A DNA stretch of 64,000 nt from Prevotella sp. P3-122 (lineage in GTDB: Bacteria > Bacteroidota > Bacteroidia > Bacteroidales > Bacteroidaceae): positions 1-64,000 of the forward strand of contig NZ_NPJH01000005.1 in assembly GCF_002251365.1 (NCBI RefSeq). The letters run 5' to 3'. Within the stretch, counting starts at the first letter, position 1. Each line of letters starts with the position of its first letter. Positions 51,900 to 60,338 of the stretch are shown here, piece by piece. The translations under genes were made by a program, and so were the position numbers. The notes under the pieces were generated by a model. The model did no database searches, was not told where the DNA came from, and saw nothing but the letters and a program-made list of their open reading frames with translations.

Positions 51900-53723
51900 T
51901 TACAAATTCTCTTTTAATATCTTTGCCTTCGCCTGTCCTATGACAGTAGCCACTTCCTCTAACGAAGCCTCCTTCAGCCTTTTTATTGTTTTGAAGTGGC
52001 GGAATAACTGTTCCTTGGTCTTCTCGCCAATTCCTTTGATGTCATCCAGCTCGCTATGCAGTGCACTCTTGCTACGCTTGTCTCTATGGAATGTTATGGC
52101 ATATCTGTGAACCTCGTCCTGAATGTTTGTCAGTACCTTAAATAACTCACTCTTCACATCTATTCCTATTGTTTTAGGAGGCCACCCAAACAGCAATTCG
52201 TTTGTTCTGTGGCGATTATCTTTTGCAAGACCGGCTATTGGTATGCTGAGCTTCATTTCGTCCCATATAACTTCTTTTACACAGCTCATTTGGCCCTTTC
52301 CGCCGTCTGTAATGATTAGGTCTGGCAGAGTTGTACCCTCTTCACGCATTCTTGTATATCTTCGTCTGACAACCTCCTGCATGGATGCGTAGTCGTCAGG
52401 TCCAACTACCGTCTTTATTATGTATTTACGGTAGTCTTTCTTGCTCGGTTTCATACCTTTGAAAACCACACAGCCAGCTACGGCATCGGTTCCTGATATG
52501 TTAGAGTTGTCAAAACATTCTATATGGTATGGCATTTTTTCCAATCCCAATAGCGTCTGGAGCAGCTTCATTAGTCTTACAGATTTCTGTTCAGGATTGA
52601 GTTTCTCAGCCTGCTTAAGACGGTCAAAACGGTATTGCTTTCCGTTCATTACAGATAGTTCTAACAGATGTTTTTTATCGCCTCGCTGAGGAACGAAGAA
52701 GTCTGCATCCTTCATTTTCCAGTCTATCTCGAACGGCACTATTATCTCTTTGGCATGGCTGTCAAAACGCTCTCTTATCTCCTGTATAGCGGTCAGCAGA
52801 AGCTCCTCTTCGGTCTCATAGAGCTTACGCCGGTATTCGAATGTGAAACTCTGGTTTATGGTTCCGTTCTTAACGTGCATGTAGTTTATGAATACCATAT
52901 TGTCGTTCTCTTCGGTGACTATAGAGAACACGTCAATATCCTTTATGGTGTAACTGACAACCTCGCTTTTTGCCATGAAATTCTCAAGCATTACATATTT
53001 TCTCTTGAGTTCCTCAGCTTCTTCGAATTTCATTTCTTCTGCCTTCTTCAGCATCTCGTTGTATAGCCACATACCAAGCTCTCTGGTGTTGCCATTCAGA
53101 ATCTCTTTCACTTGCCTGGTATTTTCCCTGTACTCTTCCATAGATATCTTTCCGATACAAGGTCCGTAGCAGTTGTGTATATGGTATTCCAGGCATGGCT
53201 TGTATTTTCCCGAAGTTATGCCTTCCGTGGTCATCGGCATGTTGCATTTCCTTGGCTTGAAGATTTTCGCTATAAGTTCCAAAACCGTATACATGCTGCC
53301 AATGTTGCTGTACGGACCAAAGAATGTGCCTGTCTTTTTGTTTATCGTTCTTGTCTTGAAGACCCTTGGAAACTCTTCGTTTGTTATGCAAATACTTGGA
53401 TATGTCTTTCCGTCTTTTAGTAATATGTTGTATCGGGGATTGTACTTCTTTATGAGAGAGTTTTCGAGCAGTAGGGCATCCTCTTCGCTGTTTACGACCG
53501 TATATGTAATGTTCTCAATCTTCGATACCAGCACACGTGTTTTGTATCTGTCTACCTCTTTGTGGAAGTAGCTTGATACACGCTTCTTCAGGCTCTTGGC
53601 CTTTCCTACGTAAATGATTTCGTTGTTTATGTCGTAAAATTGGTAGCTTCCTGGCTTGTCCGGCATATTCAGAACTATGTTCTTTAGCCGTTCCAACCTT
53701 TTGTTCTCTTCCTCTCTCTTCAT
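51900..53723 (-). CDS. uvrC: Excinuclease ABC subunit C
   Basis: Makes the dual incisions in nucleotide excision repair. Of 607 residues, the GIY-YIG nuclease (about 16-95) has PGSYQFYD and IIYVGKA, a UvrB-binding UVR segment lies near 205-240, the RNase H-like endonuclease (about 380-540) has CFDNSNISGTDAV and LIITDGGKGQ, and a tandem helix-hairpin-helix (about 550-605) ends the protein (DDIKGIGEKT). Length and order are normal. It follows apt by 80 bases, with a parS-type palindrome in between. Confidence 0.97.
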   Translation of the reverse strand: MKREEENKRLERLKNIVLNMPDKPGSYQFYDINNEIIYVGKAKSLKKRVSSYFHKEVDRYKTRVLVSKIENITYTVVNSEEDALLLENSLIKKYNPRYNILLKDGKTYPSICITNEEFPRVFKTRTINKKTGTFFGPYSNIGSMYTVLELIAKIFKPRKCNMPMTTEGITSGKYKPCLEYHIHNCYGPCIGKISMEEYRENTRQVKEILNGNTRELGMWLYNEMLKKAEEMKFEEAEELKRKYVMLENFMAKSEVVSYTIKDIDVFSIVTEENDNMVFINYMHVKNGTINQSFTFEYRRKLYETEEELLLTAIQEIRERFDSHAKEIIVPFEIDWKMKDADFFVPQRGDKKHLLELSVMNGKQYRFDRLKQAEKLNPEQKSVRLMKLLQTLLGLEKMPYHIECFDNSNISGTDAVAGCVVFKGMKPSKKDYRKYIIKTVVGPDDYASMQEVVRRRYTRMREEGTTLPDLIITDGGKGQMSCVKEVIWDEMKLSIPIAGLAKDNRHRTNELLFGWPPKTIGIDVKSELFKVLTNIQDEVHRYAITFHRDKRSKSALHSELDDIKGIGEKTKEQLFRHFKTIKRLKEASLEEVATVIGQAKAKILKENL

Positions 53724-53762
53724 TATTAATTAAGGTCTTCAAATAATATTTATTAAGGATGC

Positions 53763-53778
53763 TGTTCCACGTGGAACG
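53763..53778. other. parS: parS site (ParB-binding), variant
   Basis: TGTTCCACGTGGAACG contains the 14-base perfect palindrome GTTCCACGTGGAAC (53764-53777) and differs from a full parS only at the last base. It also forms the tip of a longer imperfect hairpin (53755-53786, AAGGATG with CATCCTT) that may end apt transcription. Confidence 0.75.
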
Positions 53779-53803
53779 ACATCCTTACGCTTGTGCTTTG
53801 AAT

Positions 53804-54334
53804 TTAGAATTTTAATAATGAGGTAATCTCAACGTCCTTGTCGAATATGTCTCTGCTATTCGGGAACTCCTCATTCAGTTCAATGATGAAGTTACAATAA
53901 ATTTTCTTTGGGTTAAACTTACGTACGAGATCGCATGCGGCCTTCATGGTTCCGCCTGTTGCGAGCAAATCGTCGTGAAGTAGGACCACGTCTTCTTCGT
54001 TTATGGCGTCCTTATGTATTTCTATTGTGTCTATGCCGTATTCCTTGGCGTAGCTTTCCTGTACGGTCTCACAAGGCAGCTTTCCCGGTTTGCGGCATAG
54101 AACGATACCTGCGTTTAGTTTTAGCGCTATTGCACTTGACATGACAAATCCGCGGCTCTCTATGCCAACAATTTTTGTCACACCTTTATCCTTGTACATG
54201 TTGTACATCTCTTCGGTTATCACCTTCAGGCATTCGGCGTTCTTGAATAGTGTTGTCACATCCCTGAAGTTAACTCCCTTGATTGGCCAATCCTGTATAC
54301 AGCGCAGGTTGTCCACTAATAGCTGATTGTTCAT
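53804..54334 (-). CDS. apt: Adenine phosphoribosyltransferase
   Basis: Salvages adenine to AMP with PRPP. The 176-residue protein has the APT opening (IQDWPIKGVNFRD near 13-25), GIESRGFVMSSAIA (about 58-71) and the PRPP-binding motif VVLLHDDLLATGGTM near 115-129, all normal. It lies between two parS sites, uvrC downstream and mnmG upstream on the same strand; each gap exceeds 75 bases, so independent transcription is possible. Confidence 0.96.
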   Translation of the reverse strand: MNNQLLVDNLRCIQDWPIKGVNFRDVTTLFKNAECLKVITEEMYNMYKDKGVTKIVGIESRGFVMSSAIALKLNAGIVLCRKPGKLPCETVQESYAKEYGIDTIEIHKDAINEEDVVLLHDDLLATGGTMKAACDLVRKFNPKKIYCNFIIELNEEFPNSRDIFDKDVEITSLLKF

Positions 54335-54392
54335 TTTTTAAGTGATACTTTAATTATTAATTTATTTGTTTTCAATGTTTTATGTTGTTTCT

Positions 54393-54408
54393 TGTTTCAC
54401 GTGAAACA
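54393..54408. other. parS: parS site (ParB-binding), perfect
   Basis: TGTTTCACGTGAAACA is identical to the consensus parS, and the palindrome extends to 20 bases (54391-54410). It lies between mnmG and apt, 615 bases from the second site. parS sites cluster near replication origins in most bacteria. Confidence 0.9.
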
Positions 54409-54471
54409 AGAGTTGTGTGTTGTGTAACGTTGTGTGACGGAGCGTGAAGTGAAGTGTTCCGGCCTGTTGCT

Positions 54472-56343
54472 TTATCTACCCATGAGTACGAGCAGGACAT
54501 TGATGTCGCTCGGGCTTACTCCCGGTATTCTGCTTGCTTGAGCAAGGGTCTCGGGGTTGATTTTCTCCAGCTTCTGTCTCCCTTCGGTTGAAATTTCGTG
54601 GAGCTTTGAATAGTCGAAATGTCCACGAATCTTTATGTTCTCAAGACGGTGCATTTTGTCGGCCACAACTTTCTCTCGTTCTATATATCCCTTGTATTTA
54701 ATTCTTATCTCGGTAGCTTCGGCTATTTCCTCCTTACGGTTGTCGGCCTTATTGATTTCTTCCTTCAGTGCCGGGATGATTTCCTTTAGAGTGTCCATGC
54801 TTACTTGCGGACGTGCCAAGAGGTCGGCAATCTTGCAACCCATGCGGAGTGGGGTAGTGCCGATGGCTTCCAATGCAGGATTTATTTCCACAGGTTTTAC
54901 CGATGTGTTGTAGCAGAAACTCTCCAATCTTCCGATAGCAGCCTTCTTTTCCATCCACCAGTCCATACGGTCCCTTTTTGCTATACCAATATTATATGCC
55001 TTCTCCGTAAGTCTTGCGTCAGCATCATCCTGACGGAGCAATATCCTGTATTCCGCTCTCGAAGTGAACATCCTGTATGGCTCATCCACACCTTTTGTTA
55101 CCAAGTCATCGATTAGCACGCCTATGTAGCTCTCGTCCCTGTTCATGACAAACGGACTGCCGCCACCGCACGAGATAGCGGCATTGATGCCAGCAACCGT
55201 TCCCTGGCCTCCTGCCTCCTCGTAGCCTGTTGTTCCATTAACCTGTCCGGCGAAGAACAAACCTTTCAAAATCTTCGATTCGAGCGAGTGGTTTAGTTGT
55301 GTAGGATCAAAGAAGTCGTATTCTATAGCGTACCCGGGTCGGTAGGCTTTTACGTCCCTAAGAGCCGGTATCTTCCTTAAGGCCTCAATCTGAACGTCCA
55401 TAGGCATACTTGAGGAGAAACCGTTTAGGTACATCTCGTTTGTGTCCTCGCCCTCAGGTTCAAGAAACAGTGGGTGCTGCTCCTTGTCGGGGAAGGTTAC
55501 GAGTTTTGTCTCGATGGACGGGCAGTACCGTGGACCGATGCTTTGTATCTGTCCGTTGTATAGAGGTGAGTCAGCAATCCTTTCTTTCAGGGTGTCGTGG
55601 ACCTCCTTGTTGGTATAGCATGTCCAGCATGGAAGCTGCTGCAGTTTCCTCTCACGTCCCATGTAGCTGAACTTGTGGAAGTCGTTCTCGCCAGGCTGAA
55701 CCTCCATGTCCTCGAAGTGTACGCTCCGCTTGTCTATTCTCACAGGTGTGCCTGTTTTCATTCTTGCCGACCTGATACCCCACTTGGTTATGCTTTCCGT
55801 GAGTCTCTCCACGGCGGGTTCGGCGCATCGTCCTCCTGGTAGCTGTTGCTTGCCTACATGCAGCAATCCGTTGAGGAAAGTTCCGGCGGTCAGTATTGTT
55901 GCCTTGGCATAGAAGGTTACTCCCCATACTGTCTTCGCCCCAACAGTCTCGTTGTTGCTGACAATAATCTCGCATACTTGGTCTTGCCATATGTCAAGGT
56001 TGGGCGTGTTGTCAAGAACCCTTCGCCATTCCCATATAAACTTTCCTCGGTCGCATTGCGCTCTTGGTGACCATACGGCAGGTCCTTTTCCTCTGTTGAG
56101 CATCCTGAACTGTATGGCCGTGTTGTCTGTCACCATAGCCATTTGTCCGCCGAGAGCGTCAATCTCTCTTACTATTTGTCCTTTTGCTATTCCTCCGATG
56201 GCGGGGTTGCAGCTCATCTGTCCGATTTTGTTCATGTCCATGGTTATCAGGCAAGTCTTTGCCCCCATGTTGGCAGCAGCTGTGGCAGCCTCGCATCCGG
56301 CGTGTCCTCCTCCGATTACTATGACATCATAGTTGAAAACCAT
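54472..56343 (-). CDS. mnmG: tRNA uridine-5-carboxymethylaminomethyl modification enzyme MnmG
   Basis: With MnmE (not in the window) it forms cmnm5U at the wobble position of some tRNAs, using FAD and NADH. The 623-residue protein has the FAD dinucleotide fold GGGHAGCEAATAAANMG at about 12-28, GIAKGQIVREIDALGG, the conserved PGGRCAEPA segment, and the helical C-terminal domain for MnmE binding (about 545-620, with EKIRGHF-like and SRIPGVSPSDI). In many bacteria mnmG (gidA) is near the origin. A leader hairpin lies upstream. Confidence 0.97.
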   Translation of the reverse strand: MVFNYDVIVIGGGHAGCEAATAAANMGAKTCLITMDMNKIGQMSCNPAIGGIAKGQIVREIDALGGQMAMVTDNTAIQFRMLNRGKGPAVWSPRAQCDRGKFIWEWRRVLDNTPNLDIWQDQVCEIIVSNNETVGAKTVWGVTFYAKATILTAGTFLNGLLHVGKQQLPGGRCAEPAVERLTESITKWGIRSARMKTGTPVRIDKRSVHFEDMEVQPGENDFHKFSYMGRERKLQQLPCWTCYTNKEVHDTLKERIADSPLYNGQIQSIGPRYCPSIETKLVTFPDKEQHPLFLEPEGEDTNEMYLNGFSSSMPMDVQIEALRKIPALRDVKAYRPGYAIEYDFFDPTQLNHSLESKILKGLFFAGQVNGTTGYEEAGGQGTVAGINAAISCGGGSPFVMNRDESYIGVLIDDLVTKGVDEPYRMFTSRAEYRILLRQDDADARLTEKAYNIGIAKRDRMDWWMEKKAAIGRLESFCYNTSVKPVEINPALEAIGTTPLRMGCKIADLLARPQVSMDTLKEIIPALKEEINKADNRKEEIAEATEIRIKYKGYIEREKVVADKMHRLENIKIRGHFDYSKLHEISTEGRQKLEKINPETLAQASRIPGVSPSDINVLLVLMGR

Positions 56344-56361
56344 ATTTGTTTGTTTTTGTTG

Positions 56362-56385
56362 GTTGCCGCTTCTGTTGGCGGCAAC
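56362..56385 (-). promoter_or_regulatory. Leader hairpin of mnmG
   Basis: A perfect 8-base GC-rich stem (GTTGCCGC, 56362-56369, with GCGGCAAC, 56378-56385) and 8-base loop, between the -7 box (56412-56419) and the mnmG ATG at 56343. It would be in the mRNA about 20 bases before the start codon and may affect translation. Confidence 0.5.
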
Positions 56386-56411
56386 AATTTTGTATGTTTT
56401 GATTTTGTTTG

Positions 56412-56419
56412 CAAATGTA
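56412..56419 (-). promoter_or_regulatory. -7 promoter element for mnmG
   Basis: TACATTTG on the minus strand, 69 bases upstream of the ATG. Confidence 0.5.
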
Positions 56420-56473
56420 GGAAATAAAATTGGATTTTTCTAAAAAACTTTTTGATTTATCATCATTATTTAT

Positions 56474-56481
56474 TATTTTTG
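56474..56481 (+). promoter_or_regulatory. -7 promoter element for sdhCAB
   Basis: TATTTTTG on the plus strand, giving a leader of about 120 bases before sdhC. The leader contains GACTG/CAGTC and CTCCTT/AAGGGAG small stems. Confidence 0.5.
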
Positions 56482-56609
56482 CAGTCAGAAAGAGGCTCCT
56501 TCTACCTACAAAAAGGGAGGACTGGGCTGTCAGTCTGATACATGTTGAAGTGGTTTGTTTGAGGAAATTTAATTTTTCTAACATTTAAATAATTAAAAAT
56601 CAATCATTT

Positions 56610-57305
56610 ATGTGGTTAATCAATTCATCAATTGGTAGAAAAGTGGTGATGTCCGTAACTGGTATCGCACTTATTCTATTCATGACGTTCCACTGTTGTA
56701 TGAACGTTGCGGCACTCTTTTCCGGAGAGGCTTATAACACGATTTGCGAACTGCTTGGTGCTAACTGGTATGCTGTTGCAGCTACCCTTGGTCTTGCGGC
56801 TTTGGCAGTTTGTCACATCGTCTATGCATTCATTCTTACAGCACAGAACCGTCGTGCTCGTGGTTCAGAGCGCTACGCTGTTACCGACCGTCCTGCAAAG
56901 GTAGAGTGGGCATCTCAGAACATGCTTGTCCTGGGTATCATCGTTGTGCTTGGTCTGCTTCTTCACCTGTTCAACTTCTGGTACAACATGATGTTTGCAG
57001 AGCTTGTAGGCATGGAGACTGTTCTTTCACCCTCTGATGGCTTTGGTCTTATGAAAGAGACATTCGGCAACCCTGTCTTTGTGGTGCTGTATGTCATCTG
57101 GCTCGTTGCAATCTGGTTCCACCTTTCTCATGGTTTCTGGAGCGCCATGCAAACACTCGGTTGGAATGGTAAGGTTTGGTTCTGCCGCTGGAAGGTCATC
57201 GGCATAGCATACGTTACTATCCTGATGGTTTGCTTCCTCGTGGTAGTTCTCGCGTTCTTCTTTGGCTGCGCCCCGAGCCTTTGCTGCTGCTGTTGCGCTG
57301 CATAA
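56610..57305 (+). CDS. sdhC: Succinate dehydrogenase/fumarate reductase cytochrome b subunit
   Basis: The membrane anchor of complex II, carrying haem b and the menaquinone site. The 231-residue protein has five membrane helices of the Wolinella/Bacteroides FrdC type, with candidate haem His residues in TFHCCMNV (about 29-36), CHIVYA (about 70) and FHLSHG (about 171-176). It ends in a striking run of five Cys (225-229) followed by two Ala, after another Cys. It leads the operon with sdhA and sdhB. In anaerobic Bacteroidetes this complex works mainly as fumarate reductase. Confidence 0.93.
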   Translation: MWLINSSIGRKVVMSVTGIALILFMTFHCCMNVAALFSGEAYNTICELLGANWYAVAATLGLAALAVCHIVYAFILTAQNRRARGSERYAVTDRPAKVEWASQNMLVLGIIVVLGLLLHLFNFWYNMMFAELVGMETVLSPSDGFGLMKETFGNPVFVVLYVIWLVAIWFHLSHGFWSAMQTLGWNGKVWFCRWKVIGIAYVTILMVCFLVVVLAFFFGCAPSLCCCCCAA

Positions 57306-57346
57306 TCCTTAATTTATTGTTTGAAATCAAATAGAGAAATAACATT

Positions 57347-59329
57347 ATGGCTAAGACATTAAATTCCAGAATACCTGAAGGCCCCGTGGCCGAGAAATGG
57401 TCTAACTATAAGGCTCACCAGCGCCTGGTGAACCCCAAGAACAAGTTGAAGCTTGATGTCATCGTTGTTGGTACCGGACTTGCTGGTGCAAGTGCTGCCG
57501 CATCGCTTGGTGAGATGGGCTTCAACGTATTGAACTTCTGCATTCAGGATTCTCCCCGCCGCGCACACTCTATCGCCGCACAGGGAGGTATCAACGCAGC
57601 AAAGAATTATCAGAATGACGGCGACTCAGTATACCGTCTGTTCTATGATACTGTAAAGGGTGGTGACTACCGCGCACGTGAGGCCAACGTATACCGTCTT
57701 GCTGAGGTGTCCAACAACATCATCGACCAGTGTGTTGCCCAGGGCGTTCCTTTCGCACGTGAGTATGGTGGCATGCTTGCCAACCGTTCTTTCGGTGGTG
57801 CTCAGGTATCGCGTACCTTCTATGCCAAGGGTCAGACTGGCCAGCAGCTTCTGCTTGGTGCCTACTCATCTCTGAGCCGTCAGGTTCATGAGGGTAAGGT
57901 AAAGCTCTACACCCGCTACGAGATGGAGGATGTCGTAATTGTAGACGGCCATGCGCGCGGTATCATCGCAAAGAACCTTGTTTCCGGCAAGCTGGAGCGT
58001 TTCTCCGCAAATGCCGTTGTTATAGCAACTGGTGGATACGGAAACACATACTTCCTCTCTACCAACGCCATGGGCTGCAACTGTACAGCTGCCATCCAGT
58101 GCTATCGTAAGGGTGCCTATTTTGCTAATCCGTCATACGTTCAGATCCACCCAACTTGTATTCCTGTTCATGGTGACAAGCAGTCGAAGCTGACACTTAT
58201 GTCTGAGTCTCTGCGTAACGATGGACGCATCTGGGTTCCGAAGAAGATTGAGGATGCCAAGAGACTCCAGGCTGGCGAAATCAAGGGCAGCGATATTCCT
58301 GAGGAAGACCGCGACTATTATCTGGAGCGCCGTTATCCTGCATTCGGTAACCTTGTTCCCCGTGACGTTGCCTCACGTGCTGCCAAGGAGCGTTGCGACA
58401 AGGGCTTTGGTGTGAACAACACAGGTCTTGCCGTGTTCCTTGACTTCTCTGAGTCTATCAACCGTCTTGGCATCGACCAGATCTTGCAGCGTTACGGCAA
58501 CCTCTTCGACATGTATGAGGAGATTACCGATGTAAATCCTGGCGAGTTTGCTAAGGAAATCAATGGCGTGAAGTATTACAACCCGATGATGATCTTCCCT
58601 GCTGTCCACTATACCATGGGTGGTATCTGGGTAGACTACGAGCTGATGACAACCATTCCTGGTCTGTTCGCCATCGGAGAGTGCAACTTCTCTGACCACG
58701 GAGCCAACCGTCTTGGCGCTTCTGCCCTCATGCAGGGTCTTGCTGACGGCTACTTCGTTCTTCCATATACAATCCAGAACTATCTTGCCGACCAGAGTCT
58801 GTGGCCACGCCTCTCTGTTGACCTGCCAGAGTTTGCCGAGGCAGAGGAGGGCGTACAGAAGGAAATCGACCGCCTGTTGGGTATACAGGGCAAGCGCTCT
58901 GTTGACTCTATCCACAAGGAGCTTGGCCATATCATGTGGGAGCATGTTGGTATGGGACGTACCAAGGCTGGTCTGGAAGAAGGTCTGAAGATGCTTAAGG
59001 CTCTGCGCAAGGAGTTCGACACCAACCTGTTCGTACCAGGAAAGAAGGAAGGACTCAACATCGAGCTTGACAAGGCTATTCACCTGCGTGACTTCATCCT
59101 CATGGGTGAGCTTATCGCCTACGACGCACTCCACCGCGAGGAAAGCTGTGGCGGTCACTTCCGTGAGGAGCATCAGACAGAAGAGGGAGAGGCTAAGCGT
59201 GACGATGCCAACTTCTTCTATGTTGGCTGCTGGGAATACCAGGGCGACGATGCCAAGGCTCCTGAGCTTATCAAGGAACCTCTTGAGTATGAGGCTATAA
59301 AGGTACAGACACGTAACTATAAGAATTAA
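57347..59329 (+). CDS. sdhA: Succinate dehydrogenase/fumarate reductase flavoprotein subunit
   Basis: The catalytic FAD subunit that interconverts fumarate and succinate at the inner face of the membrane. The 660-residue chain has [17 protein letters not shown] near the N-terminus, the FAD-linking His in [14 protein letters not shown] (about 73-86), [11 protein letters not shown], and [10 protein letters not shown] with the catalytic Arg further on. Its length matches the menaquinol:fumarate reductases of Bacteroidetes and epsilon-proteobacteria. It lies 41 bases after sdhC and 46 before sdhB. Codon use is noticeably rich in C-ending and G-ending codons, as in highly expressed genes. Confidence 0.97.
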   Translation: MAKTLNSRIPEGPVAEKWSNYKAHQRLVNPKNKLKLDVIVVGTGLAGASAAASLGEMGFNVLNFCIQDSPRRAHSIAAQGGINAAKNYQNDGDSVYRLFYDTVKGGDYRAREANVYRLAEVSNNIIDQCVAQGVPFAREYGGMLANRSFGGAQVSRTFYAKGQTGQQLLLGAYSSLSRQVHEGKVKLYTRYEMEDVVIVDGHARGIIAKNLVSGKLERFSANAVVIATGGYGNTYFLSTNAMGCNCTAAIQCYRKGAYFANPSYVQIHPTCIPVHGDKQSKLTLMSESLRNDGRIWVPKKIEDAKRLQAGEIKGSDIPEEDRDYYLERRYPAFGNLVPRDVASRAAKERCDKGFGVNNTGLAVFLDFSESINRLGIDQILQRYGNLFDMYEEITDVNPGEFAKEINGVKYYNPMMIFPAVHYTMGGIWVDYELMTTIPGLFAIGECNFSDHGANRLGASALMQGLADGYFVLPYTIQNYLADQSLWPRLSVDLPEFAEAEEGVQKEIDRLLGIQGKRSVDSIHKELGHIMWEHVGMGRTKAGLEEGLKMLKALRKEFDTNLFVPGKKEGLNIELDKAIHLRDFILMGELIAYDALHREESCGGHFREEHQTEEGEAKRDDANFFYVGCWEYQGDDAKAPELIKEPLEYEAIKVQTRNYKN

Positions 59330-59375
59330 TTTTGTTTCAGTTGTCAACTCGTTTACTTGTAAACTTAAAAAAGAT

Positions 59376-60134
59376 ATGGCAAGAAATATTTCTTTTACAT
59401 TAAAATATTGGAAGCAGGATGGTCCTAATGCAGAAGGCCATTTTGACACACGAGAGATGAAGAATATTCCCGATGATACCTCGTTCCTTGAGATGCTCGA
59501 CATCCTCAACGAGGAGCTTATCGAGGAAGGTAAAGAACCTTTTGTTTTCGACCACGACTGCCGTGAGGGTATCTGCGGTATGTGCTCGCTCTACATCAAC
59601 GGAACTCCTCACGGAAAGACCGAGAGTGGTGCTACGACATGCCAGCTCTACATGCGTCGTTTCAACGATGGCGATACCATAACCGTTGAGCCATGGCGTT
59701 CAGCAGGCTTCCCTGTCATCAAGGACTGTATGGTTGACCGCTCTGCATTCGACAAGATTATCCAGGCTGGAGGTTACACAAGCATCCGTACAGGCCAGGC
59801 TCAGGATGCCAACGCCATACTTATTCCGAAGGAGAATGCCGATGAGGCTATGGACTGTGCGACATGTATCGGTTGTGGAGCATGCGTGGCAGCATGCAAG
59901 AACGGATCTGCCATGCTCTTCGTAAGCTCTAAGGTTAGCCAGCTGGCACTCCTGCCACAGGGACGTCCAGAGGCTGCCAAGCGCGCCAAGGCTATGATTG
60001 CCAAGATGGACGAGCTGGGCTTCGGTAACTGTACAAACACACGTGCCTGCGAGGCTGTTTGTCCTAAGAATGAGAGCATTGCCAACATCGCACGTCTCAA
60101 CCGTGAGTTCCTGAAGGCTAAGTTGGCTGACTAA
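59376..60134 (+). CDS. sdhB: Succinate dehydrogenase/fumarate reductase iron-sulfur subunit
   Basis: Passes electrons between the flavin and the quinone site. The 252-residue protein has a ferredoxin-like N-terminus with CREGICGMC (about 63-71) and a third Cys beyond for [2Fe-2S], then [14 protein letters not shown] (about 151-164) and [12 protein letters not shown] (about 217-228) for the [4Fe-4S] and [3Fe-4S] clusters. It is the last gene of the operon and is followed by an intrinsic terminator. Confidence 0.97.
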   Translation: MARNISFTLKYWKQDGPNAEGHFDTREMKNIPDDTSFLEMLDILNEELIEEGKEPFVFDHDCREGICGMCSLYINGTPHGKTESGATTCQLYMRRFNDGDTITVEPWRSAGFPVIKDCMVDRSAFDKIIQAGGYTSIRTGQAQDANAILIPKENADEAMDCATCIGCGACVAACKNGSAMLFVSSKVSQLALLPQGRPEAAKRAKAMIAKMDELGFGNCTNTRACEAVCPKNESIANIARLNREFLKAKLAD

Positions 60135-60191
60135 TCAGACACTACACAGCAATGGGTTGTGCGTTTGCCGACCCGTATTGTATAAAATGCG

Positions 60192-60227
60192 GCTCCTGCA
60201 ACATTGTTTGCGGGAGCTGTTTTTTTT
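60192..60227 (+). terminator. Terminator of sdhCAB
   Basis: GCTCCTGCAA (60192-60201) pairs with TTGCGGGAGC (60208-60217) with one G-U pair and a six-base loop, followed by a run of T residues. A classic intrinsic terminator. Confidence 0.85.
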
Positions 60228-60301
60228 ATGTTGTGTGGAGATATTTTTATGGGGAGAAGTCGATAATCCTCTTTTTTATTGCTCATTCCATGAAAATATT
60301 G

Positions 60302-60309
60302 TAAGTTTG
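60302..60309 (+). promoter_or_regulatory. -7 promoter element for the DUF3943 gene
   Basis: TAAGTTTG on the plus strand, 29 bases before the ATG at 60339. Confidence 0.5.
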
Positions 60310-60338
60310 CAATTGGAACATATTTAATATTGACCAGA

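Noticed and set aside
54393-54408. Palindrome as a transcription terminator or E-box-like operator only
   Set aside because: It is identical to the parS consensus over all 16 bases and lacks a T-run, so parS is the better reading.
56488-56609. Riboswitch in the sdhCAB leader
   Set aside because: Only two weak short stems were found and no known aptamer core was recognised.
58373-59509. 378-residue minus-strand frame across sdhA/sdhB
   Set aside because: It lies antisense to two certain genes with strong domain matches; its sequence resembles no family.
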